A stretch of DNA of 11,759 nt from Acidobacteriaceae bacterium (GCA_003162255.1 PMMJ01000538.1:3704-15462), one strand, 5' to 3'. Shown: positions 1 through 6,882, counted from the stretch's first letter. A program made the numbers and translations. The notes: generated from the sequence alone by a model not told the origin.

Positions 1-2
1 TT

Positions 3-95
3 TTCATGAACCGGTTCAGGAAACTGGGTTTCATTCATTACAACGGCGGTCTGCAGGTCCACAGCTCGCTGCTCCACGTCGTTCTGCACGACTAG
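3..95 (+). CDS. Crp/Fnr-type transcription regulator, C-terminal fragment (partial at left edge)
   Basis: The first 30 codons of the window are open and end at a TAG at 93-95. They read as the end of a winged-helix DNA-binding domain: a recognition-helix tail (FMNRFRKLGFIHYNG), a short wing (LQVHSSLL) and the terminal residues NVVLHD-like (here HVVLHD). This fits the C-terminus of Crp/Fnr-family regulators, which bind DNA as dimers and respond to a ligand through an N-terminal cyclic-nucleotide-binding-like domain that lies outside the window. The reading is by pattern recognition on a short fragment, so the family is likely but not certain, and the ligand cannot be told. Confidence 0.6.
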   Translation, partial: FMNRFRKLGFIHYNGGLQVHSSLLHVVLHD

Positions 96-182
96 GGTTC
101 CGAAAGTTGAGACGCGACGCGCCTTCGACCAATGGTGGAGTACGCCCGTGAGGCGACAGAGACGATGGAGGATTTGACAGCC

Positions 183-253
183 GGAAAAAACAATTTTAAA
201 CCTCGACCTTGGCAAAGTCGAATGTCCTAACCCATTCAACTACTTAAGAACCC
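183..253 (-). pseudogene. Degenerate tRNA-Gly-like relic
   Basis: On the minus strand this stretch has a D-arm-like run (TTGAATGGGTTAGGACA) followed by a well-formed anticodon arm: five-base stem CGACT/GGTCG around a seven-base loop TTGCCAA, anticodon GCC. The T-arm (GGTTTAAAATTG, in place of the usual GGTTCAAATCC) does not fold and the acceptor stem does not pair. It resembles the intact tRNA-Gly(GCC) at 2241-2315 in the anticodon arm only. It may be a decayed tRNA or an old attachment-site scar; chance similarity of a palindrome is possible. Confidence 0.35.
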
Positions 254-461
254 TCGCATGGGGATAGATTCGCCCGCAAGCGTCGTATAGCCGTGCACGC
301 CGAATACTCTGAAAGCAGCTGCCTCAGCCATAACCATAGGAAAGTCCAAGTACCCGGTTCCGGGATGTGCAACACAGTGCAACTTGGGCTACTGGCCGGC
401 GCTAATTTTTCCGGCCAACCCGTGTATTTTTGCCCATTTTGCGCTATTCTTTCCGCCAAGA

Positions 462-497
462 CGGTGCCGCCAGACACCGCTGTCTGCTGGCTTTTTT
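462..497 (+). terminator. Terminator/attenuator hairpin with alternative stem
   Basis: Bases 466-476 pair with 481-491 (11 positions, one C-C mismatch and one G-T wobble, loop CCGC), followed by six Ts at 492-497: the form of an intrinsic terminator. It ends about 7 bases before an AAGGAG ribosome binding site and 22 before the ATG at 519. A second stem, CGGTG (462-466) with CACCG (475-479), uses the same bases and excludes most of the terminator stem. This is what a transcription attenuator would look like, though no known riboswitch aptamer is recognised upstream. Confidence 0.45.
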
Positions 498-518
498 GGG
501 GATAAGGAGAAAACTCAT

Positions 519-2180
519 ATGACCGGAACGGCAGCCTCTGCTCCGTGTAGCGTTTCGTGTGACCGAAGATTTCGCCTTACGACGCAGTGCGTCCATCAAC
601 TCCAGCGGCTCACGATAGGACTGCTGCTTTTCCTCGGACTCAGCACATCAATCGCGAGCGCGCAAGGCTACTCGGATCTCTACGAGTTCGGTGCAGCTGG
701 CGGAGGTTGCTGCCCACAATATCCTTCCCTCATGACGCAAGGGCAAGATGGCAGCCTTTACGGCATCACCTCGTCCGGTGGCTCGAGCAGCGTGGGCATC
801 GTTTTCAAGATTACGCCGTCGGGGACTTTCAACATCATCTATAACTTCGATACGGTCCACGGGAGCACTCCCGTTGGCGGACTGACCCTCGGCGTCGACG
901 GCGACCTTTACGGAACAACCGAGGAGGGCGGTGCGAATGGCTTCGGAAACATCTTCAAGATCACGCCTTCAGGAAATCTGACCGTACTCTACGATTTCAA
1001 GGGAGCTGCCGATGGCGGACATCCGGTGTCCGCACTCGTTCTCGGCACCGATGGAGTATTCCACGGAACATCGTATCCGGGAGTCGCCTTCAAAATGACG
1101 ACCAAGGGTGTCGTAACAGTGATAAAGCCGATCCCAGCCACCACCTTTGGACCACTCCTGGAGGCAACCGACGGCAATTATTACGGAGTCACGGAATTCG
1201 GAGGCACGTTCTCTGCCGGCACCGTCTACAAGATCGCGGGCACCAAGGTGACGACGCTATACAACTTCGACGGTACGCACGGATCCTTTCCCATCGGCGG
1301 ACTGGTGCAGGCATCCGACGGATTGCTGTATGGCACAACCACAGCTGGCGGAGCTTCGAATGCGGGAGTCATTTACAAGATCACCACGGCGGGAACCCTG
1401 ACGGTTGTATTGAGCTTCGATTCCGTTCACACGCTAGACGGGTATCAAGCCTTCGCTGGCCTGGTTGCGGGCAGCGACGGAAACCTTTATGGCGCCACGA
1501 TCTGGGGAGGCAAAAACGGTTATGGAGTGATCTTCCAACTCACCACCGGTGGTGCGTACTCGGTTCTGTACAGCTTCGACGCACCTCATGGAGACGGAGC
1601 TTACGCGACTCCGATGCAGCATACGAGCGGCAAACTCTTCGGAATGACGGAGCGAGGTGGCACGCCCGGCAAGGGTGGTATCTACAGTTTTGATTATGGA
1701 GTTTCGCCCTTTGCGTCGCTGGTCACTACTGTAGGCACGGTGGGCAAGACGATCGGAATTCTCGGGCAGGGATTCTCCGGCACCACCAGCGTTAAATTTA
1801 ACGGAACTCCCGCCGCGACGTTCAAGGTGATTTCCGACACCTACCTGACCGTGAAGGTTCCATCGGGAGAAACGGGATTTGTCAGAATCACTACACCGAG
1901 CAGTACGCTGATAAGCAATCGAGTATTCAAGGTGACTCCGAAAATCACGAGTATCGCTCCCACCAGCGGCAAAGTTGGAGACCAGGTCGTAATCAGCGGA
2001 ACGGGATTAATCCAGGCGTCGGCGATCTCCGTTGGCGGAGTCGCAGTGACGGCCTTCACTGTGAATTCCGACAGCAAGGTAACGTTTGTCGTTCCCGCGG
2101 GAGCCAAGACTGGAAAGGTCGTGGCAACCACACCCGGCGGCAAAGCCTCCAGCACGACCGCTTTCACCGTGACGCCATAA
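519..2180 (+). CDS. Secreted GloVer-repeat protein with two IPT/TIG domains
   Basis: A 553-aa predicted exported protein of unknown function. The ATG at 519 is chosen because AAGGAG lies 9 bases upstream; the frame stays open to 384 but with no ribosome site. Residues 31-48 form a hydrophobic signal segment with probable cleavage after IASA (residue 48), after a long 30-residue n-region. Residues about 78-391 contain seven copies, one degenerate, of a repeat of about 50 residues with the pattern LYGTT..GG....G.(V/I)FKIT..G..T.LY.FD, matching the Gloeo_Verruco (GloVer) repeat family thought to form a beta-propeller-like fold. Residues about 394-473 and 475-552 are two IPT/TIG immunoglobulin-like domains (e.g. 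ITSIAPTSGKVGDQVVISG). No sortase or PEP-CTERM-type sorting tail is visible. It is common architecture in Acidobacteriota and Verrucomicrobiota surface proteins. A possible attenuator lies in its leader. Confidence 0.85.
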   Translation: MTGTAASAPCSVSCDRRFRLTTQCVHQLQRLTIGLLLFLGLSTSIASAQGYSDLYEFGAAGGGCCPQYPSLMTQGQDGSLYGITSSGGSSSVGIVFKITPSGTFNIIYNFDTVHGSTPVGGLTLGVDGDLYGTTEEGGANGFGNIFKITPSGNLTVLYDFKGAADGGHPVSALVLGTDGVFHGTSYPGVAFKMTTKGVVTVIKPIPATTFGPLLEATDGNYYGVTEFGGTFSAGTVYKIAGTKVTTLYNFDGTHGSFPIGGLVQASDGLLYGTTTAGGASNAGVIYKITTAGTLTVVLSFDSVHTLDGYQAFAGLVAGSDGNLYGATIWGGKNGYGVIFQLTTGGAYSVLYSFDAPHGDGAYATPMQHTSGKLFGMTERGGTPGKGGIYSFDYGVSPFASLVTTVGTVGKTIGILGQGFSGTTSVKFNGTPAATFKVISDTYLTVKVPSGETGFVRITTPSSTLISNRVFKVTPKITSIAPTSGKVGDQVVISGTGLIQASAISVGGVAVTAFTVNSDSKVTFVVPAGAKTGKVVATTPGGKASSTTAFTVTP

Positions 2181-2202
2181 CGGCGGATTTTGTCAGGGGC
2201 AA

Positions 2203-2230
2203 AGAAAAACCCTTCCCGGAGGAAAGGGCT
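2203..2230 (-). terminator. Intrinsic terminator of tRNA-Gly
   Basis: Read on the minus strand, CCCTTTCC and GGAAGGG pair around a short loop (one bulge) and run into TTTTTCTTT. It begins about 12 bases downstream of the tRNA CCA end. On the plus strand the T-tract would precede the hairpin, so it mainly serves the minus-strand tRNA, and probably also reads from the integrase, which lies upstream on the same strand. Confidence 0.7.
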
Positions 2231-2238
2231 TCATAACG

Positions 2239-2315
<77 letters not shown>

Positions 2316-2325
2316 TCGTTCTCTC

Positions 2326-2355
2326 ATTCTACAGCACTTGCTATTTTGCTGACAA
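2326..2355 (-). promoter_or_regulatory. tRNA-Gly promoter inside the att repeat
   Basis: On the minus strand TTGTCA (2355-2350) and TAGAAT (2331-2326) are 18 bases apart, and the -10 box ends 10 bases before the first base of the tRNA. Both boxes are unchanged in the right-hand repeat copy, where the only difference between them lies in the spacer. It overlaps the 3' end of the integrase gene. Confidence 0.65.
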
Positions 2356-2356
2356 T

Positions 2357-3520
2357 TCACTGCACCCGCACTGGCACCCGCTTTTCGTCATTCGGCTCTT
2401 CCGCATCGGCTACAGTACCACCGTTCGGCAGGAAACGCTCGATGAACTGACCTTGGGCGTCCCTTGCCTTGTGGCTGTTGTGCACATAATGCATCGTCAT
2501 GTCCACGTGCGACTGACGAAGCATACGCTGCACCACCACAGGGTCGTGTCCGTTTTCGATCAGGAAGGTAGAAAGCCCGTGCCTCAGGTTGTGAAACCCG
2601 AACCTCGGGCAATCCTCAGGGATCACTCCAGCGGCGACAGCCGCAGGTCTCAAATAGTCCTGCACGACCATGCTGCCGATTCGAGGCTGCTTGCCGTGCA
2701 GCTTGAACGATGGGAACAAAAAGTCCGAGTCCTTGCTGTACGGTGTCTGTTGACGCCACGCCTGCAATAACGCAGCAAGCGTCTCGTGCATCTCGACTGG
2801 AGCCTTAGACGCCCTCGACTTTGGACGCCCCAGTTCGCCATCTACCCAATCGCGTCGGATGTTGATCTTCAGTTTCTTCCAATCAATATCCGACCACATG
2901 AGTCCGAGAGCTTCCCCGATACGAGTGGCGGTGACTGCTACCACAATGACCAGCACACGTACCAAAGGATCGCCGATCCGTTCCAATATCGCGAACGACT
3001 CTTCTGGGCTCAGGCTGACCGCCTCGTAATCCGAGACCGTCGTGGCGCTGACCCACTTCATGGGATTGGACTCCTCAGTCCGTGGGATCATGCGGAATTT
3101 CTGACCGTGGCTATAAACGGCAGACATCATGTTCCTGACTTTGGAACGAAGCCCTTTGGAAAGTCCATCGATCCACTCTTGAATTTCGAGCGGTTCGATG
3201 TCCTTAGCCACGTGTTGCGACCAGCGGCTTAGGTGAAGCCGAGCGTTGCGCCCATCCGTGTTCTTGCTGGAGTGAGCCTTGTCCTCGCCCGTCTTCTTCT
3301 TTCCATAAGCGAGGTAATGTTGCAGCACCTCGCCGAACGTCACCTTCGCTGGGTCTGGCTGGTTGACGAGCTTGTCCAATCCGTGCGTGCCCACTTCCAG
3401 CCAGCCTTCTTCGTCAGTCATGGTGCTCGGCCCCACAACCTTCGCGCGTTCGTCGCCGTTCGAGTTGTACCAGCAGTACACTAGCTTGCCTTTCTTCCTA
3501 CGAAACCACCCTTTTGCCAT
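2357..3520 (-). CDS. Tyrosine recombinase / integrase of the island
   Basis: A 387-aa site-specific recombinase that would integrate and excise the island at tRNA-Gly. An N-terminal arm-binding region (residues 1-50) is followed by a SAM-like core-binding domain (about 60-160) and the catalytic domain (about 165-355). The catalytic residues are visible: Arg200 in TATRIGEALGL, a Lys in the 234-239 region, His310 and Arg313 in HNLRHGLSTF, His337 and nucleophile Tyr345 in SHVDMTMHYVHN. The start at 3520 has an AGAAGGGG ribosome site and overlaps the excisionase-like stop as TAATG, so the two are probably translationally coupled. The last codons are written by an arm-like repeat (GTGCGGGTGC on this strand) and the stop lies in the att repeat. 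It is co-directional with the tRNA 41 bp downstream. All catalytic residues are present, so it looks functional. Confidence 0.93.
   Translation of the reverse strand: MAKGWFRRKKGKLVYCWYNSNGDERAKVVGPSTMTDEEGWLEVGTHGLDKLVNQPDPAKVTFGEVLQHYLAYGKKKTGEDKAHSSKNTDGRNARLHLSRWSQHVAKDIEPLEIQEWIDGLSKGLRSKVRNMMSAVYSHGQKFRMIPRTEESNPMKWVSATTVSDYEAVSLSPEESFAILERIGDPLVRVLVIVVAVTATRIGEALGLMWSDIDWKKLKINIRRDWVDGELGRPKSRASKAPVEMHETLAALLQAWRQQTPYSKDSDFLFPSFKLHGKQPRIGSMVVQDYLRPAAVAAGVIPEDCPRFGFHNLRHGLSTFLIENGHDPVVVQRMLRQSHVDMTMHYVHNSHKARDAQGQFIERFLPNGGTVADAEEPNDEKRVPVRVQ
2362..2380 (+). repeat. Arm-like repeat, left copy
   Basis: The 19-mer gcacccgcactggcacccg here recurs exactly at 7178-7196, and in a form lacking two bases at 7101-7117, all in the same orientation. 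It lies just inside the left att repeat and doubles as the end of the integrase coding sequence. Position and repetition fit integrase arm-type or excision-factor binding sites; binding itself is inferred. Confidence 0.45.
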
Positions 3521-3759
3521 TAGAGTTTCCCCTTCTGGCTACGGGGACTGCCGTCAAGCATTGTACGTCGTGCGGGTGTCTCAGCCAAAATTTTGTTGTC
3601 GTGTGACGCGGAAGGCTTGCGAGTGCCCGAGGCTATGGCGGCTTCTACTTCACTGATCTTGTAGCGCCACACTCTCCGACACTCGCCCACGCCGAGCGGA
3701 TGTGCTGGGATGAGTCCCCTGCGGGTCATTTCGAGCACTTGGCGACGTGTGATCTTCAA
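3520..3759 (-). CDS. Excisionase-like HTH protein with disrupted 5' end
   Basis: The product (79 aa from a TTG at 3759) contains most of an excisionase/MerR-like winged HTH: KITRRQVLEMTRRGLIPAHP followed by RRVWRYKISEVEAAI. The family normally begins with a helix such as TADDIAEHL, and exactly these residues are encoded upstream in frame (3792-3757, from PYV), but no ATG, GTG or TTG precedes them before an in-frame TAA at 3795-3793. The true N-terminus is therefore missing, or translation starts at the poor TTG inside the HTH. Upstream sits the HNH-type fragment in another frame. It would act as a recombination directionality factor or a regulator of the adjacent recombinase, to which it is coupled by TAATG. 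Whether it still works is doubtful. See the finding on a possible inversion. Confidence 0.6.
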   Translation of the reverse strand: MKITRRQVLEMTRRGLIPAHPLGVGECRRVWRYKISEVEAAIASGTRKPSASHDNKILAETPARRTMLDGSPRSQKGKL

Positions 3760-3787
3760 GTGCTCGGCTATGTCGTCGGCTGTTACG

Positions 3788-3877
3788 TATGGTTAGCTCT
3801 CCGCCAATCGCCGCCATGAAGACATGCTCATCGGTCAGCTTGTCGTTTTCGGTTAAGCAGAATATGCAACGTGGCAT
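3788..3877 (-). pseudogene. HNH-type zinc-finger N-terminal fragment
   Basis: From an ATG at 3877 the minus strand encodes about 30 residues with the pattern CIFCLTENDKLTDEHVFMAA and GGELTI. A CxxC pair followed by L(T/S)xEHxxPxxLGG is the usual opening of a family of HNH endonuclease-like proteins; here the Pro after EHVF is Met. After GGELTI the frame runs on through the excisionase region (to 3650) with no family-like content, so the second Cys pair and catalytic His are absent. A TAGAAT box at 3894-3889 sits 11 bases before the ATG, so it may lend its promoter to the excisionase and integrase genes. No good ribosome site is seen. It is likely the 5' piece of a gene whose remainder lies at 4609-5356 on the other strand. 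Confidence 0.5.
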
Positions 3878-3931
3878 TCAATAAGTTGATTCTAAGGCGG
3901 GAGCAACTGCAAGTTCTGATTTTGATCCGAA

Positions 3932-4519
3932 CTACTGTAGCGGGCGGATGAGGGCGGCGACGATCCTGTTCGCGTTAATCATCACCGCTCCCAGTGTCGG
4001 ATCAGCGACGTAGCCAACCATCCGGCAGGATGCCTCGATTGGGAAGTGGTTTAGCTGCCCGGAGGGGGGCTTAGGTCGGCTCGGGCGTTTCAGAGGTACA
4101 GGCAGCCTTTGTGACCAGCCCAGCGACCGTATACGGGAGCCCCTGCGATCCCGCAGATCATCCTTGGAGGCCTGATCCCAAGAGTATGGCGGGGGCCGTC
4201 CAGACCCCAAACTAGCCAACGTCCGCTTTCGGCTCATCCCAAACCGCGTGTGGCGGTTCCCGTACTCAAGCGTCGCCTCGTACGTCTCAGGATCGTTCTG
4301 TTTCAGACAGAGCAACTTGTAGACCGTGTCCACAGCACGCTTCATGATGTTCTTCATCTCGTCTTGCGTTATGTGGGAGTATTCGACTTTGCCAGCGTAA
4401 GTGGGGCACTCTTTTCCTGCGTGAACATCTTCGATGGGGCCATTGCGGAATGCCAATGCGACAGTGCTCTTGGCTTCTGCTGCTAACTCCGCGTTCAATG
4501 TCATTTGGCGCTTGGGCAT
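3932..4519 (-). CDS. Small hypothetical island protein, apparently frameshifted
   Basis: I do not recognise a named family. From MPKRQM (4519; an ATG at 4552 is an alternative) residues 1-93 look like real protein: AFRNGPIEDVHAGKECPTYAG, then an amphipathic helical stretch YSHITQDEMKNIMKRAVDTVYKLLCLKQNDPETYEA and YGNRHTRF. After residue 93 composition changes to Arg/Pro/Ser-rich low-information sequence for another 100 residues. In the neighbouring frame the bases right after RHTRF read WDEPKADVG and stop at 4214-4212, a more natural ending, so a one-base loss around 4240-4245 probably extended the frame. The original protein would be about 100 aa. No signal peptide. Its 5' end faces the plus-strand operon. 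Whether the long form is made is unclear. Confidence 0.45.
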   Translation of the reverse strand: MPKRQMTLNAELAAEAKSTVALAFRNGPIEDVHAGKECPTYAGKVEYSHITQDEMKNIMKRAVDTVYKLLCLKQNDPETYEATLEYGNRHTRFGMSRKRTLASLGSGRPPPYSWDQASKDDLRDRRGSRIRSLGWSQRLPVPLKRPSRPKPPSGQLNHFPIEASCRMVGYVADPTLGAVMINANRIVAALIRPLQ

Positions 4520-4648
4520 CTGGGCATCGGCGTCTCTCAGACTCGAAATCATAACCCAAATCCACAACCAAAAAGCCCGAGAACGGAGCAACTAGAGAAG
4601 TTGTGCGTCCGTCTCGTTGATATAGGTCTTGCCAGTCAGGGGAACCGT

Positions 4649-5356
4649 ATGCCCGACGGTAGCACTCAACTGAAGCCCGTGGTCACCACAATTGCGAAAG
4701 ACGGAGTGAAGGAGATTGTGGGTGAGCATCTGACGGAGAGACAGAAAGAGGAATGGCGAGAGAAGGCGAAAAAGGGAGGGTGGGAACTCATCGAAGAAAC
4801 AACGCCCGGCAGAGATGCGGACGGTTCCTTTTCAGGTCACCTTGAGTTTATTGACTCCCCCGAAATACTTCGCACGGTGGCGAAAACTGCGTACACTGCG
4901 CTGGCACTACGCATGGGCGTTGATTTTGCGATGCGTGACACGTTCAACGACGTTCGGGAATTCGTGCGAACTGGCAAAGGGACACCCAGCGCAAAGCTGT
5001 TCTTGAATGAAGACTTTCTTGCCGCCTGTGCTCAAGGACCACATCAACACTCGGTCGTTCTGGTGGGCAGGAAAGATAAAGGCAGCGTCGATGCAATCGT
5101 GAGGCTGTTTGGAGGTCTGTGCTACTTCGTGAATCTGACGGGGCATTATGAGGGAGTAGACTTCTTCGACACCTTGGTTTATGACGCGCAGCATGGTGAA
5201 ATCAATAAAGTGCTGGTAGTGCATGAACAGGCGGAATTTCTGCAAATGGACGAAGTGAGTGGCAGCGAAAAGACTCTCTGGAATGACAGGGTGAAGTCAG
5301 GTGTATGGTTCCTGAAATTTCTGGATAACGCGATTACCGGGAAACGCACAGGATGA
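4649..5356 (+). CDS. Orphan protein, probably the C-terminal part of an HNH-endonuclease-like protein
   Basis: The product is 235 aa from the ATG at 4649, which has AGGGGA five bases upstream; the frame is open back to about 4505 but only a TTG start exists there and it overlaps the divergent gene. Sequence features: a helical charged region LTERQKEEWREKAKKGGWELIEE (about 35-57), GHLEFIDSPEILRTVAKTAYTALAL (about 72-96), QGPHQHSVVLVGRKDKGSVDAIVRLFGGLCYFVNL (about 137-171) and FFDTLVYDAQHGE. From recollection of family patterns this resembles the region following an N-terminal HNH module (CxxC..EHVF..GG), and exactly such a module is found on the other strand at 3877-3788. The HNH catalytic part is absent here, so nuclease activity is not expected. 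It overlaps the next gene by ATGA and so is probably coupled to it. Confidence 0.55.
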   Translation: MPDGSTQLKPVVTTIAKDGVKEIVGEHLTERQKEEWREKAKKGGWELIEETTPGRDADGSFSGHLEFIDSPEILRTVAKTAYTALALRMGVDFAMRDTFNDVREFVRTGKGTPSAKLFLNEDFLAACAQGPHQHSVVLVGRKDKGSVDAIVRLFGGLCYFVNLTGHYEGVDFFDTLVYDAQHGEINKVLVVHEQAEFLQMDEVSGSEKTLWNDRVKSGVWFLKFLDNAITGKRTG

Positions 5357-6636
5357 GTGAAGTGCGTGGAGTTGGGACGATGCGAACGTACACAGCCAAA
5401 AACCTGCGACAGTTCATAAAACGCATTGAGCAAATCAAAGAGGACTGGGAGTCCAAGAAGGACGGTGAACCCGGTCTTTGGTTTCGTGGATCGCAGAACT
5501 CCAGTTGGAGATTGGTTCCAAAACTGTATCGCCCTAGGGCCCCAGTCAAAGAACTGCTCGAAAGAGAAGATGAGATACGTGAAGAGTTTGTCAGACGTGC
5601 GCCAAGTTTGACCTCACACAGCCCACGCAATGTTTGGGAATGGTATTTCTTGATGCAGCACTACACTGCGCCGACTCGACTGCTGGACTGGACTGAGGAC
5701 CCGCAAATAGGTTTGTATTTTGCCTTGAAGGACAGCGAGGGCTATCACGATGCGGCTGTCTGGGTGCTCGATCCGTGGCGTCTTAATAAGCTGGTGCTCG
5801 ACGCAGATGAGGTGCTTCCGCCCGGATCGGATGGGCTTCCCGACGCCGATATTCTTAAGTACAGACCGTGGCTCCCAGACCGCTTTGATGCAAAGCAGCG
5901 ATTGAAAAAGAAGTCACCCGTTGCCATCTATCCAAACCAATTTGATCGCCGTATCGCAGCGCAACGGTCCTGTTTCACGGTGCATGGGATACAGCCAGAC
6001 AGCTTGGAGAAGTTATTCCCGAAATCGCAAAAGCTCTTTGCAAAAATCGTGATTCCCGCTCGCGCGATAGAAAGTGTGCGTGGTGAACTAGAGGATATAT
6101 CCATTGATGAGGCAACGATCTATCCAGACTTGGAAGGTCTGGGCAAATGCGTCGCTCGCTGGCTGATGAAAGACGTAGATACGCTTCACGACGGGCTATA
6201 TACGCGCCTCATGCCGTCATCAATAGAGGGAGTGGGGGTCTTTGCAATCAGGGACATCAAGAAAGATACTCTTCTCTTCTCCGGGGATTCGGACGAAATG
6301 CGTTGGGTGAGAGCAGATGAGTTGCCTAAGGAATCGGCTCTTAGGGAGTTCTATAAGCGTTTCGCCGTCGTGAAGAACGGTAAGAACGGACGACCTAAAT
6401 GGTATGGCTGCCCTCGAAACTTTCACCGACTCACAATGTCTTGGTATATCAACGACCCAAAGCCAACCGAGAAGCCAAACGTGAGATGCGACGAGAATTA
6501 CGATTTTTGGACGCTACGAGACATTAAGAAAGGCACTGAACTGACGGTGGATTCCGACAGCTACAGCGATCATGCGAAGCTCAAGGGCGCGAGTCCAATC
6601 AGTCGCTTGAAGAAAAAGCCAAAGAAGACACGATAG
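5353..6636 (+). CDS. FRG-domain and SET-domain fusion protein
   Basis: A 427-aa two-domain protein without signal peptide or membrane segment. Residues about 15-265 carry an FRG domain: GLWFRGSQNSSW (41-52), EEFVRRAP, the hallmark MQHYTAPTRLLDWTEDP (101-117), ALYFAL-like LYFALKD (121-127) and a second motif QRSCFTVHG (204-212). Residues about 283-405 resemble a SET domain: TRLMPSSIEGVGVFAIRDI (284-302), MSWYINDPKPTEKPNV (362-377, in place of the NHS..PN motif) and FWTLRDIKKGTELTVDSDSY (385-404, in place of the GEELTxDY motif). SET domains use S-adenosylmethionine to methylate protein lysines; FRG domains occur in poorly characterised bacterial proteins, often near mobile or conflict genes. 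The usual His of NHS is Asp367 and the usual catalytic Tyr position is Ser401, with Tyr404 nearby, so methyltransferase activity is uncertain. The ATG at 5353 overlaps the upstream stop (ATGA); an ATG at 5380 with GGAG upstream is an alternative. The tail is Lys-rich (RLKKKPKKTR). Confidence 0.8.
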   Translation: MSEVRGVGTMRTYTAKNLRQFIKRIEQIKEDWESKKDGEPGLWFRGSQNSSWRLVPKLYRPRAPVKELLEREDEIREEFVRRAPSLTSHSPRNVWEWYFLMQHYTAPTRLLDWTEDPQIGLYFALKDSEGYHDAAVWVLDPWRLNKLVLDADEVLPPGSDGLPDADILKYRPWLPDRFDAKQRLKKKSPVAIYPNQFDRRIAAQRSCFTVHGIQPDSLEKLFPKSQKLFAKIVIPARAIESVRGELEDISIDEATIYPDLEGLGKCVARWLMKDVDTLHDGLYTRLMPSSIEGVGVFAIRDIKKDTLLFSGDSDEMRWVRADELPKESALREFYKRFAVVKNGKNGRPKWYGCPRNFHRLTMSWYINDPKPTEKPNVRCDENYDFWTLRDIKKGTELTVDSDSYSDHAKLKGASPISRLKKKPKKTR

Positions 6637-6882
6637 AAAAGGAGAGCCCGAGGGATTCTGTGGGGACTACCCGGCGTTGGAATAACTGACGAAGAAGTCA
6701 TTGCGCCAAGGGCGGCTTCGGAAAGAAATACAAGCGGTTGCTGCGGCGAGGCGACCGTGAACTGACTCGTAATCCTGATTCCTCCAATGGATGCGTCCCA
6801 ACTCCAGAGTGCGATAATTACGACGCAAGAGGTTTGGTCATGAAGAGCAGGCAGGGTTATAAGGGCTAAGGGCTACGTTATC

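Larger units (their letters stand above)
96..518 (+). other. Non-coding stretch and leader upstream of the GloVer gene
   Basis: I see no credible gene in these 423 bases; the short open frames lack ribosome binding sites. It holds a possible weak promoter (TTGACA at 174-179, AT-rich TTTAAA at 195-200, spacing only about 15), a tRNA-like relic on the minus strand (183-253), a perfect GGCCGG/CCGGCC hairpin (394-416) and a terminator-like hairpin with a six-T tract just before the ribosome binding site (466-497). If transcription starts near 205, the mRNA leader is about 310 nt, which is long. Confidence 0.5.

Noticed and set aside
360..500. Known riboswitch (cyclic-di-GMP type) in the GloVer leader
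   Set aside because: The conserved GEMM core bases are not found in the right order; only hairpins are supported.
384..518. Upstream extension of the GloVer protein by 45 codons
   Set aside because: It would run through the terminator hairpin and ribosome site, and the signal peptide fits the ATG at 519.
780..1700. Repeated DNA units resembling a repeat array inside 519-2180
   Set aside because: The repetition is the coding of GloVer protein repeats, with diverged codons and no spacers; it is not a CRISPR array.
3947..4012. Short plus-strand frame that looks like a signal peptide (starts MRAATILFALIITAP)
   Set aside because: It stops after 21 residues with no ribosome site and nothing continuing it in any frame; it is probably chance in GC-rich sequence.
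6637..6760. Continuation of the FRG-SET frame after its TAG stop
   Set aside because: The readthrough stretch lacks domain-like content and ends soon; there is no sign of stop-codon recoding.
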